In this document: positions 47,905 through 55,842 of the stretch, piece after piece
Layout of the letters: the number at the start of each line of letters is the position of its first letter
How positions within the stretch are numbered: the stretch's first letter is position 1
DNA from: Slackia exigua ATCC 700122
GTDB lineage: Bacteria > Actinomycetota > Coriobacteriia > Coriobacteriales > Eggerthellaceae
DNA length: 64,000 bases
Reading direction: 5' to 3'
Assembly (NCBI RefSeq): GCF_000162875.1
Contig: NZ_GG700630.1
Location: forward strand, 268,657 to 332,656
Program-made: the position numbers and the translations under genes
Notes under the pieces: generated by a model
What the model saw: the letters and a program-made list of their open reading frames with translations, nothing else
Databases searched by the model: none
What the model was told of the DNA's origin: nothing

Positions 47905-49547
47905 CGGTGGTCCTTTCGTGGGGAAGCGGTCTCATCCGGGGAAGCGAAGGCCTCGAGCAGCGTGTCGACGAGGCCCGGGATGGTGTAGGAGGATGCGGTC
48001 GAGGCGGGCGGGAAGCCCAGGCGCTCGAGGGTGGCCGTGGTGATGGGCCCGATGGAGAACAGGCGCGCGTCCGCAAGCAGCGCGGGCGCATCTTCGCCGA
48101 GCAGGGCGACGAGGTTTTCCGCGGTGGACGACGAGGTGAACGTCACCGCATCGACGCCGTCGGCAAGCGCCGCCCTCGCCGCGTCGGCGCTCGTGCCGGG
48201 AACGACGGTTCGATAGGCGGGCGCGACGGTGACCGCGCACCCGATGCCGGCAAGCATCTCGGGCAGCGCCTCGCGTGCGACCTGGGCGCGCGGGATGAGC
48301 ACCGCATCGTCCGCATCGAGCCCGCGCTCGCGCATCGCATCGAAGACGGCCTCTGCGCGATACTCGTGCGGAACCGCATCGGCCTCGATGCCGTGCGCGC
48401 GCAGGGCATCGGCAGTCGCCGGGCCGATGGCGGCTATGCGGGCATGCGCGAGCGCGCGGGCGTCGTGCGGCAGCGCGGTGCGGCGGCGCAGGCGCTCGAA
48501 GAACGCCTCGACGCCGTTCGCACTCGTGAAGACGACCCACGAGAACCCATCGAGGGCGTTCAAGGACGCATCGAGGGCATCGAACGACTCAGGCGGCGCG
48601 ATGTCGATCGTCGGAACCTCGACGACCTGCGCGCCGAGCGCCTCGAGCCTGCGCGTGAAGGCAGAGGCCTGCGTGCGCGAGCGCGTGACGAGGATGCGCC
48701 TGCCGAAAAGCGGCGCGTCTTCGAACCAGGAGAGATCTTCGCGCAGGCACGCGACCTGCCCCACGACCGTCATGACGGGGGCCGTGAAGCCGGCCTCTTC
48801 GGCACGACGGGCGGCATCGGACAAAGGCGCGACGAGCGTGCGCTGCTCGCGCGTGGTTCCCCAGCGCACGAGCGCGCAGGGGCAGTCCGCCTCGACACCC
48901 TGGACCGCAAGGTGTCCGGCGATCGAAGAAAGGTTGCGCATGCCCATATAGAAGCAGAGCGTCCCACCCGCCTTCACCATGCCCGCGAGCGACTCCCAAT
49001 CGAGCGCCGTCTCGTCCTTGGTCGGATCCTCGTTGCCGGTCACGAACGTGACCGACGACGCGACGCCGCGATGCGTGACGGGAATGCCCGCGTAAGCCGG
49101 TGCGGCGATACCGCTCGTGATGCCGGGAACGACGGAAAACGGGATGCCCGCCTCACGCAGCGCAAGGGCCTCTTCCCCGCCGCGCCCGAACACGAACGGA
49201 TCGCCGCCCTTGAGACGCACGAGCAGAGGGGCCCGGATTCCCGACTCGGCGCGCGCGGCGTCGGCCGGACGGGATGCGAGACGCGCCTTGAAGGCCGCGT
49301 CCAGTTCGCGCGCAAGATCGATCAGGATATCGTTGATCTCGGGCTGGGTGATATGCCCCGAGAAGCCCTTCTTCCCCACGTACACGAGACGCGCATCCGC
49401 GCGTGCGCGCCCGAGCAGGCGCGGATTGGAGAGGTAGTCGTAGACGATAATATCCGCGGATTCGATGAGGCGCGCACCTTCGCAGGTCAAAAGCCCCTCA
49501 TCACCTGGACCGGCACCGACGAGCGCGACATGGGTGGAAACGCTCAT
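47901..49547 (-). CDS. cobA/hemD: Uroporphyrinogen-III C-methyltransferase fused to uroporphyrinogen-III synthase
   Basis: Two enzymes in 548 residues. The N-terminal half (1 to about 255) is SUMT: VALVGAGPGDEGLLTCEGA, RLKGGDPFVFGRGGEEA, PVTHRGVASSVTFVTGNE and CFYMGMRNL. It makes precorrin-2 using two SAM. The C-terminal half (about 275-545) is HemD, with the low-conservation pattern RRILVTRSRTQASAFTRRLEALGAQV, VVFTSANGVEAF and VDAVTFTSSSTAENLV. It cyclises hydroxymethylbilane. The fusion is common in Gram-positives. It overlaps hemC upstream and ahbC downstream, both as ATGA, so it feeds siroheme synthesis directly. Confidence 0.95.
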   Translation of the reverse strand: MSVSTHVALVGAGPGDEGLLTCEGARLIESADIIVYDYLSNPRLLGRARADARLVYVGKKGFSGHITQPEINDILIDLARELDAAFKARLASRPADAARAESGIRAPLLVRLKGGDPFVFGRGGEEALALREAGIPFSVVPGITSGIAAPAYAGIPVTHRGVASSVTFVTGNEDPTKDETALDWESLAGMVKAGGTLCFYMGMRNLSSIAGHLAVQGVEADCPCALVRWGTTREQRTLVAPLSDAARRAEEAGFTAPVMTVVGQVACLREDLSWFEDAPLFGRRILVTRSRTQASAFTRRLEALGAQVVEVPTIDIAPPESFDALDASLNALDGFSWVVFTSANGVEAFFERLRRRTALPHDARALAHARIAAIGPATADALRAHGIEADAVPHEYRAEAVFDAMRERGLDADDAVLIPRAQVAREALPEMLAGIGCAVTVAPAYRTVVPGTSADAARAALADGVDAVTFTSSSTAENLVALLGEDAPALLADARLFSIGPITTATLERLGFPPASTASSYTIPGLVDTLLEAFASPDETASPRKDHR

Positions 49548-50500
49548 CGGCCCGCCTCCTGCGCGCGGATCTCTTCGAGAATGACATCGGCGCCTTGGGC
49601 CGAAAGCTCGGCGAGCACGCGCCTGGCGACGTCGGCCGGAGTCGCATCGGATGCGGGCACGCGAAGCGCAACGCGCGCGACGCGCGATCCGTCGACGGAG
49701 GCGACGACGGCATCGGCCGCGATGTCGCCGCTATCGAAACGCATATAGGCGCCCATGGGAACCTGGCAGCCGCCCTCGAGAGCGCAGAGCACGATACGCT
49801 CGGCTTCGACGCAGACGCGCGTGGCCGCATCGTCGATGCGAGCGCAGAGTTCGCAGACGCGCTCGTCGCCGAGACGCGCCTCGATCCCCACGGCTCCCTG
49901 GCCGACGGCCGGAACGATCTCGCTTACGGGGATATAGGCCGCGATACGGTCGGCCAGGCCCATGCGCGTCACGCCGGCCGCCGCAAGCACGGCGCCTTCG
50001 TATTCCTCGCCGCACGCCTTCGCGATGCGCGTGTCCACGTTGCCGCGGATGGGCGTCGGAACGATACCGGAAAAGCCCGCCCGAATCTGAGCGACGCGGC
50101 GTAGCGAGCCGGTCCCGAGACGCGATCCGGCGGGAACGTCCGCGAGGCATTCCGCCTGGATGCGGGGACCGCAGACGATCACGTCGCGCGCATCGGCACG
50201 CTCGAGCATGGCCGTGATGCCGCAGCCGTTTGCGAGCTCGGTCGGGACGTCTTTCATGGAATGGACGCAGATATCCACCTCCCCGGCGACAAGGGCCGCC
50301 TCGAGATCTTTAGTGAACAGGCCTTTATCGCCGATTTCGGCAAGCGGCGTGGCGAGGTTGCGGTCGCCTGTCGTTTTGATGACGCGGATCTCGCAGGAGA
50401 CGTCGGGGCGCGACGCCTCGATCGCGCGCTTCACGGCATGGGCCTGCCAGAGCGCGAGCGCGCTTCCCCGCGTCCCGATGACGCACGTATCGTTATGCAT
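49544..50500 (-). CDS. hemC: Hydroxymethylbilane synthase (porphobilinogen deaminase)
   Basis: Polymerises four porphobilinogens. The 318 residues show TCVIGTRGSALALWQAHAVK, IRVIKTTGDRN, HSMKDVPTEL, PTPIRGNVDTRI and the dipyrromethane-cofactor cysteine in ALEGGCQVPMGAY. GAGGGGG lies before the ATG at 50500, which is preferred to the TTG at 50506. The start lies 7 bases inside hemA, so expression is coupled. Confidence 0.96.
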   Translation of the reverse strand: MHNDTCVIGTRGSALALWQAHAVKRAIEASRPDVSCEIRVIKTTGDRNLATPLAEIGDKGLFTKDLEAALVAGEVDICVHSMKDVPTELANGCGITAMLERADARDVIVCGPRIQAECLADVPAGSRLGTGSLRRVAQIRAGFSGIVPTPIRGNVDTRIAKACGEEYEGAVLAAAGVTRMGLADRIAAYIPVSEIVPAVGQGAVGIEARLGDERVCELCARIDDAATRVCVEAERIVLCALEGGCQVPMGAYMRFDSGDIAADAVVASVDGSRVARVALRVPASDATPADVARRVLAELSAQGADVILEEIRAQEAGR

Positions 50501-51893
50501 GTGCAATCCCCCTCGAGCTGCAGACTTCCCGATGACTCTCGTCGACGCCCACCGGACACGGCAATCCCGACCTGCATGCGGTGCCGCAGGCGTGATGGTG
50601 CGTGCCGAGAGGGAACGTCTCGATGCCGAACAGGTAGCGTGCGGCCCCCGTGTAGTAGTACGAATCGGCCGAGGACGATTCCTTGCGAAGGCGAATCGTC
50701 GGGCCGTGCAGGATCTTCTTCATGATCGAGCTGCCGAAGGCCTCGAGCACGGCACGCTCGTCGTCCGAGACCTCCTCGCCGCGCACCGAAGTGAGACTGC
50801 GCATGGCGCGCGAAAGCTCGGCATCGACCGCGGCTTCGCCCTTCGCGTAGATCGCCTTGATCGTCGGCACGACGTTGCGCTGCTGCATCCAGGCGAAGAA
50901 CGATTCCTCGGCCTCGGCGATGAGCCGCTCCACGTCGCCGACCGAAGCGACGCGCTCGGCCATGCCTTCGTCGACGATGGAGGCGAGCGCCTCGAGGTTG
51001 TACAGGCGCACGCCGTCGATGTCGGCGCAGGCGTCCTCGACGTCGCGCGGGACGGCTTCATCGATGATCACGCACGCCCGTCCCTGCATGCCCGCACGAT
51101 CGCGCGCGGCCGAAAGCTCATCGGCGCAGATGACGCATTCGCGCGACGAAGTCATGGAGAAGACGACGTCGGCACAGGCCAACTCTTCGTAAAAAGAGCC
51201 GTCCGCGCAGACGCGCCCGCCGCAGGCCTCGACGAGGGCCCGTGCGTGTTCGCGGGAGCGGGAGGACACGACGATGTCGTTCACGCCTGCCTCCGTCAGA
51301 TACGTCGAGGCAAGACGGGCCATCTCGCCCGCACCGACGAACATGACGCGGCGATCGGGCAGGTCGGGAAACGCCCGGCGCGCCACATTGAAGGCCGTTG
51401 TCGAAAGCGATACGGAATCCTGGCCGATGGCGGTTTCCGCACGGGCGCGCTTGCCGAGATGCAGCGCATCCTTGAACAGATGCATGAGCACATCGGTGCA
51501 GGTGCCGGCCGCGACGGCATCCTCGAAGGCGCCGCGCGTCTGCCCGAGGATCTGGGCTTCGCCCAAAACCTGAGAATCAAGCGAACAGACGACGCGGAAC
51601 AGGTGCGTCGCGGCGGCCATGCCGCGCTCGAGAAAGAAGGCGCCCTCGGGCAGGGGCACACCCGCACGCCGTTCGTAAAACGCCGTCAGCGCGTCGATGC
51701 CCATGCGGTCGGTCTTGGCGTCGACGTATGCCTCGATACGGTTGCAGGTCGAAAGGATCAGGCATTCCTTGATGCCGCTGCCGTCCGCCAGCTCGGCAAG
51801 GGCGGCGGGGATGTCCTCATGCGCGAGAGCGATGCGCTCGCGCACGGCGATCGGAGCGGTTTTATAGCTCGCCCCCATGCAGACCAAGCTCAT
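50493..51893 (-). CDS. hemA: Glutamyl-tRNA reductase with a Cys/His-rich C-terminal extension
   Basis: NADPH enzyme that reduces glutamyl-tRNA to glutamate-1-semialdehyde, the committed heme step. The 466 residues have the catalytic C50 in ILSTCNRIEAYV, the SQVLGEAQILGQ segment, the NADPH-binding VMFVGAGEMARLAS and a C-terminal dimerisation helix region. After the usual domain there is a tail, 430-466, with H432-H434, C436, C440, C446, H454, C458 and H465. It includes a Cys-Pro pair (C446-P447) like a heme-regulatory motif. This could allow heme or metal feedback (inference). It overlaps sirC by ATGA and hemC by 8 bases. Confidence 0.96.
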   Translation of the reverse strand: MSLVCMGASYKTAPIAVRERIALAHEDIPAALAELADGSGIKECLILSTCNRIEAYVDAKTDRMGIDALTAFYERRAGVPLPEGAFFLERGMAAATHLFRVVCSLDSQVLGEAQILGQTRGAFEDAVAAGTCTDVLMHLFKDALHLGKRARAETAIGQDSVSLSTTAFNVARRAFPDLPDRRVMFVGAGEMARLASTYLTEAGVNDIVVSSRSREHARALVEACGGRVCADGSFYEELACADVVFSMTSSRECVICADELSAARDRAGMQGRACVIIDEAVPRDVEDACADIDGVRLYNLEALASIVDEGMAERVASVGDVERLIAEAEESFFAWMQQRNVVPTIKAIYAKGEAAVDAELSRAMRSLTSVRGEEVSDDERAVLEAFGSSIMKKILHGPTIRLRKESSSADSYYYTGAARYLFGIETFPLGTHHHACGTACRSGLPCPVGVDESHREVCSSRGIAHA

Positions 51894-52639
51894 CGCGTGC
51901 CTCCCTCGAGCAGGGGCATGACGACGGCGGCGTAGATATCCTCGGCTTCGGGACGCTCTCCTGCGGCAATGCGCTCGAGCAGGTCGCTCGCGGCGACAGC
52001 CTCGTAAAGCGGGCGCCTCGCAGACGCGGGGCCTTCGACCCGCTGCTTCACGAGCATGCGGACATCGCCGAGAAGGTCGATGTAGTCGGCCCAATAGGCG
52101 GGATAGGCCTCTTCGAGGCCGAGGCGGATATCGCGCGCGATCGTCGGCGCGGCACCTGCGGACGAAACTGCGATCTGCAGCCGGCCGCGACGCATGATGG
52201 ACGGCACGATGCAGGTGCAGAGCTCGGGAACGTCCACGATGTTCACGAGCTGGTGCGCCTTGCACGCATCGTCGAAGACGAGGCGGTTGACCGCTTCGTC
52301 GGATGTCGACCCGATGACGAGCAGCGCCCCCGCAAGGTCGCCCGTGCGGTATCCGCGCTCATGCCAGCGGATGCGCCCGTCTGCGACCCAGCGCTTCACC
52401 TCGTCGGTGGCATCGGGGGCCACGACGGTGACGGATGCGCCACGCTCGAGAAGCGTTGCGATCTTGCGTTCGGCAACGGCGCCCGCGCCGACGACGACGA
52501 CCGGCTGGCCGTCAAGGTATAGGTAGAGAGGATAGGGCGCAATGCGGCGATCGTGCGGCGCGCCCTGCGCCGAGGACGCATGCCCCGCGGCAACTTCAGC
52601 AGTCGTCGAATTCAACGTCTTTTCAGCGAGACAGCGCAC
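51890..52639 (-). CDS. sirC: Precorrin-2 dehydrogenase / siroheme synthase N-domain (SirC/Met8 type)
   Basis: Oxidises precorrin-2 to sirohydrochlorin with NAD+; Met8-type members also insert iron. The 249 residues contain PLYLYLDGQPVVVVGAGAVAERKIATLLERGASVTVVAP (NAD-binding Rossmann fold), NRLVFDDACKAHQLVNIVDVPELCTCIVPSIMRRGRLQIAVSSAGAAPTIARDIR, and a C-terminal helical part. It is the first gene of the heme operon. The start is uncertain: the frame opens at a GTG at 52639 with only a distant AGGGGG. No separate sirohydrochlorin ferrochelatase is in the window, so this protein may do that step. Confidence 0.88.
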   Translation of the reverse strand: MRCLAEKTLNSTTAEVAAGHASSAQGAPHDRRIAPYPLYLYLDGQPVVVVGAGAVAERKIATLLERGASVTVVAPDATDEVKRWVADGRIRWHERGYRTGDLAGALLVIGSTSDEAVNRLVFDDACKAHQLVNIVDVPELCTCIVPSIMRRGRLQIAVSSAGAAPTIARDIRLGLEEAYPAYWADYIDLLGDVRMLVKQRVEGPASARRPLYEAVAASDLLERIAAGERPEAEDIYAAVVMPLLEGGTR

Positions 52640-52719
52640 GCGCGCGCCTCGCTTCCCCCTTCCGATCGAACGGCCCCTTGCCCGCCGCGCGCTTCGCGCA
52701 CGCAGGCATCGACGAAACG

Positions 52720-52725
52720 ATATTA
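52720..52725 (-). promoter_or_regulatory. Possible heme-operon promoter (-10 TAATAT)
   Basis: TAATAT on the minus strand, 80 bases before the sirC start, is the best -10 candidate in the 253-base gap between the luxR gene's 3' end and sirC. No clear -35 or operator was seen. The gap is more AT-rich than the flanking genes. Confidence 0.3.
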
Positions 52726-52892
52726 GGCAAGACGTGCGTTCTCTTCACCTGACGGGATGCACGGTTTTCATCCATATGCGGAGATAGAACGCCCAACAGA
52801 CTTATCAGGTGTCATGTGAGCTGGGTGTTTTCGAATTAAAAGTTACCCGAGGCTGCATGCGCTCCACACGATGCGCATGGCTGCGGGGCGCG

Positions 52893-54386
52893 TTACGCGT
52901 TGCGGGATGCGGCAATGAGATCGGCGTTGGCAAGTTCGATGAGCTCGTGGCGCGAATGGATGTCGAGCTTGCGATAAACGTTCTGCTGATGGAAGCGCAC
53001 CGTGCTCGCGGAGATGACGAGCTTATCGGCGATATAGGTGGAGGTGAACCCCTGCGCGGTGAGCATGGCGATCTCGCGTTCGCGCGGCGTGAGCCCAAAT
53101 TGGGCGGACAAATCGTCGAAGTGCGATTCGAGCGTCTCGGCGAAGGCCGCGACGGGATCGGCCGGTTCGCCCGCAGAGGCTTCCTCGGCATCCATGTCCG
53201 CGCTGCCGGAGAAGGCGGCCGCAATGCCGCCCTTCGTAGAAAGAATCCGCGCAAGGCCAGCCGCGATGCCGAAGGAGACCACGACGAGAAGCGTCATGAC
53301 GCCCGCTACGCCGTTGACGTTGAAAACGCTTTCGGGAAGAGAACGTCCCACGCTTTCGCCGAGACGGTACATGAAGAAGCCGTTGGTCAGCACAAGCACG
53401 ATGCCGGCCGCAAAAGAGCGCGGAAGCCGCAGGTCGGACAGCATGCCGGCGAAGACGGGCCAGCGCAGGAAGAAGTAGCCGAACATCGTGGCCATCATGA
53501 GCGCAACGGCGAGCCGAATGGCGTCGGTCGTCATGAAGCACGAGAAGAGCAAGGCGATGAAGAGCATCACGAGCGTGGGAATCCAGACGGACTGCGTCCA
53601 GTCCTTCGCGAGCGTCATGAGCATGTAGGTGATCATGATATCGGCGAGCGTCGTGGTCGCGAACAGCGCATAGGTAAGCGAGCCGTTCGTGGCGGGAAAC
53701 ACGATGCTCACGGTGCCGAAGAGCGCCGATGCGAGCATCGTGCACAGAATCGTGACGCACACGGAAAACCACGGGACGCGTGCGATCTGGGAGCGGTCGA
53801 ATCCGCCGTCGGGCGCGCAGGAAGCACAGGAGGCGTCTTCGTGCAGAAACGCGAATGCCGAGACGAACGTGAGAACGGCATAGAGCGCGGCCTGCATCGT
53901 GCGATCGAGATGCGGGGCGGCGACGAAGGAAGCCCAGGCCACGAGAAAGCCGATGAGGGTCGCGAAGACGATCTCCTCGCGATGCCGCGAAGAAAGGAGC
54001 ATGAACCAGGCATAGAGCAGCACGCCTTCGCCCGCCCCTTCGAGCGCGCCGGCCGCGATGGAAAGCGGGACCGAAGGCACAAAGGACACGACGATGCCGC
54101 CGGCAGCGGCAGCGACGGCAGCGCCGATGACAAGAGGCATGCGAACCGCATGGCGGCCCGCAAGGCCCAGCACGGCGATCAGCGCGATGGCGCCGAGGCG
54201 CAGGCACATGGCGGCAGGGGTCGACACGTCGCCGAAAGACGAGACCGGACCGAAGTAGCCTCCCGCGCCGAACATGGCGGCGCCCGTCGCGCCGAACAGG
54301 CAGCCGAACCCGAGCCCCAACATGAGCAGACGCCTGACGTCGAAGGCGGTCTCTTGCGTTTCCAGCGTGTCTCCCATGTGCTCCAT
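52893..54386 (-). CDS. LuxR-family regulator with a 12-helix membrane sensor domain
   Basis: About 497 residues. The first 400 hold roughly twelve hydrophobic helices arranged like an MFS transporter. A linker follows (about 400-430, rich in Ala, Glu, Asp), then a C-terminal LuxR helix-turn-helix: FGLTPREREIAMLTAQGFTSTYIADKLVISASTVRFHQQNVYRKLDIHSRHEL (about 432-487). This membrane-LuxR architecture is abundant in Eggerthellaceae and supports the taxonomic assignment. It probably senses a ligand or envelope state at the membrane. Several ATGs are possible starts; the one at 54386 follows GAAGAG. The target is unknown. It is downstream of ilvE and upstream of the heme operon on the same strand. 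Confidence 0.85.
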   Translation of the reverse strand: MEHMGDTLETQETAFDVRRLLMLGLGFGCLFGATGAAMFGAGGYFGPVSSFGDVSTPAAMCLRLGAIALIAVLGLAGRHAVRMPLVIGAAVAAAAGGIVVSFVPSVPLSIAAGALEGAGEGVLLYAWFMLLSSRHREEIVFATLIGFLVAWASFVAAPHLDRTMQAALYAVLTFVSAFAFLHEDASCASCAPDGGFDRSQIARVPWFSVCVTILCTMLASALFGTVSIVFPATNGSLTYALFATTTLADIMITYMLMTLAKDWTQSVWIPTLVMLFIALLFSCFMTTDAIRLAVALMMATMFGYFFLRWPVFAGMLSDLRLPRSFAAGIVLVLTNGFFMYRLGESVGRSLPESVFNVNGVAGVMTLLVVVSFGIAAGLARILSTKGGIAAAFSGSADMDAEEASAGEPADPVAAFAETLESHFDDLSAQFGLTPREREIAMLTAQGFTSTYIADKLVISASTVRFHQQNVYRKLDIHSRHELIELANADLIAASRNA

Positions 54387-54500
54387 GATTCTCTTCGAAC
54401 GACGCTTTGACATGAATGCTTGAACCATCGGACTATACATGAAGCGGGCGCGCGCCGAAGCCCGCACCCGCCTATTGCATCGTAAAACTATGCCCGCGAT

Positions 54501-55547
54501 CTACGCGATCTTGACGACCCAGCCCTCGGGACCTGCAAGCTCGCCGCTCTGGATGGCGGTCAAGGTGGCGCGCAGCTTCTTCATGACGGGACCGGACGTT
54601 TCCGCGCCGTCGGGGAAGACCACGTCGATACCCTCGGCTTCGATACGCCCCACGGGCGAGATGACGGCAGCGGTTCCGCACAGCCCGCATTCGACGAAAT
54701 CACCATTGAGCACTTCGGCGAACGCAACCGGTCGCTCCTCGACCGTCATGCCGAGCATGTCGGCGGCCACGGTCACGAGCGAGCGGCGCGTGATCGAAGG
54801 CAAGATGGAATTCGTCGCCGACTGCGGCACGACGAGCGTGCCGTCCTTGCTCACGAACAGCACGTTGGCGCCGCCGGTCTCTTCGACGTAGGTGCGCGTC
54901 GCTGAATCGAGGTAGAGGTTTTCGGAATAGCCGTTTCTATGCGCCTCTTCATACGGATAGAGGCTCATCGCGTAATTCAGGCCCGCCTTGATGCCGCCGG
55001 TGCCATGCGGTGCCGCACGGTCGTATCGGGCGACCGTGATCGTGATGGCCTCGTCACCCCCCTTGAAATAGGGGCCGACCGGCGTGACGAGGATGCGGAA
55101 CTGATATTCGTCCGCCGGCTTCACGCCGATGACCTCGCCCGTGGCGAACATGAACGGACGGACGTAGAGCGTGGCGCCCGAGCCGTACGGCGGAACCCAG
55201 GCGGCATTGGCCGAAACGACCTGCTTGACGGCGTCGATGAAGCGATTCTCGGGGAACGAAGGCATGACCAGGCGTTCAGCGGAAGAGCGCATGCGGGCGG
55301 CATTCAGGTCGGGACGGAAGCAGACGATGTCGCCGTTCTTGGTGGTGTAGGCCTTGAGGCCTTCGAAGACCTCCTGGCAGTAATGCAGGATGCCGGAGCA
55401 TTCGCTGAGCGTCACCGTATGGTCGCGCGTGAGCCTTCCCTCGCCCCAAGCGCCGTCCTTGTAATCGCAAACGTAGCTGAAGTCGGTCTTCATATAGCCG
55501 AACCCCAGGTTGCCCCAATCCAGATCCTTCTTGTCCATAGATACCAT
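54501..55547 (-). CDS. ilvE: Branched-chain-amino-acid aminotransferase
   Basis: PLP enzyme (class IV) for the last step of Leu, Ile and Val synthesis. The 348 residues contain LHYCQEVFEGLKAY, RPDLNAARMRSSAERL, RPFMFATGEVIGV, the PLP-lysine motif GGIKAGLNYAMSL, YVEETGGANVLFV and the C-terminal NGDFVECGLCGTAAVISPVG. GAGGAAAAGCG precedes the ATG at 55547. It stands alone, without other ilv genes. It has its own promoter with a hairpin near the transcription start. Confidence 0.95.
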   Translation of the reverse strand: MVSMDKKDLDWGNLGFGYMKTDFSYVCDYKDGAWGEGRLTRDHTVTLSECSGILHYCQEVFEGLKAYTTKNGDIVCFRPDLNAARMRSSAERLVMPSFPENRFIDAVKQVVSANAAWVPPYGSGATLYVRPFMFATGEVIGVKPADEYQFRILVTPVGPYFKGGDEAITITVARYDRAAPHGTGGIKAGLNYAMSLYPYEEAHRNGYSENLYLDSATRTYVEETGGANVLFVSKDGTLVVPQSATNSILPSITRRSLVTVAADMLGMTVEERPVAFAEVLNGDFVECGLCGTAAVISPVGRIEAEGIDVVFPDGAETSGPVMKKLRATLTAIQSGELAGPEGWVVKIA

Positions 55548-55585
55548 CGCTTTTCCTCGCTTCGGGCGCGGCGTTTCAGGCGCGC

Positions 55586-55608
55586 ATCTCGCATTGCGCG
55601 AGATTGTA
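55586..55608 (-). promoter_or_regulatory. ilvE promoter with hairpin at the transcription start
   Basis: A -10 TACAAT on the minus strand (55603-55608) touches a perfect hairpin ATCTCGC/GCGAGAT with a 5-base loop (55586-55604). Transcription would begin within the stem, so the mRNA would carry a partial or complete 5' hairpin about 40 bases before the ATG. No good -35 is present. The remainder of the gap to 55842 shows nothing recognisable. Confidence 0.5.
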
Positions 55609-55842
55609 CTCCCCCTTTTATTGTGAACAGGTTAATTCCGCAGCGAATCCGCCATCGGGCTTCAAAGGCACACGGCGGGATGCTGCTTGAGATTAAAGTG
55701 ATGGGCGACGCGAAGGCATCGGTGCGCATATGGTCTCAACCGAACGTCGGGAATGCTTACGTGACAATAGCGGATCAACCAACTCGTTCGTGAAGCCAGG
55801 CACGAAACCCGCAACATCGGAACCTCCCCGACGACATCCTAC

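Noticed and set aside
47907-49748. 613-codon plus-strand frame opposite cobA/hemD
   Set aside because: Antisense of a confidently identified gene. The sequence is Arg/Gly/Glu-rich low complexity, with no ribosome-binding site.
55609-55842. Plus-strand remnant reading MLLEIKVMGDAKASVRIW
   Set aside because: Short, without a ribosome-binding site at its ATG, and without a recognised family; not enough to call a gene or pseudogene.
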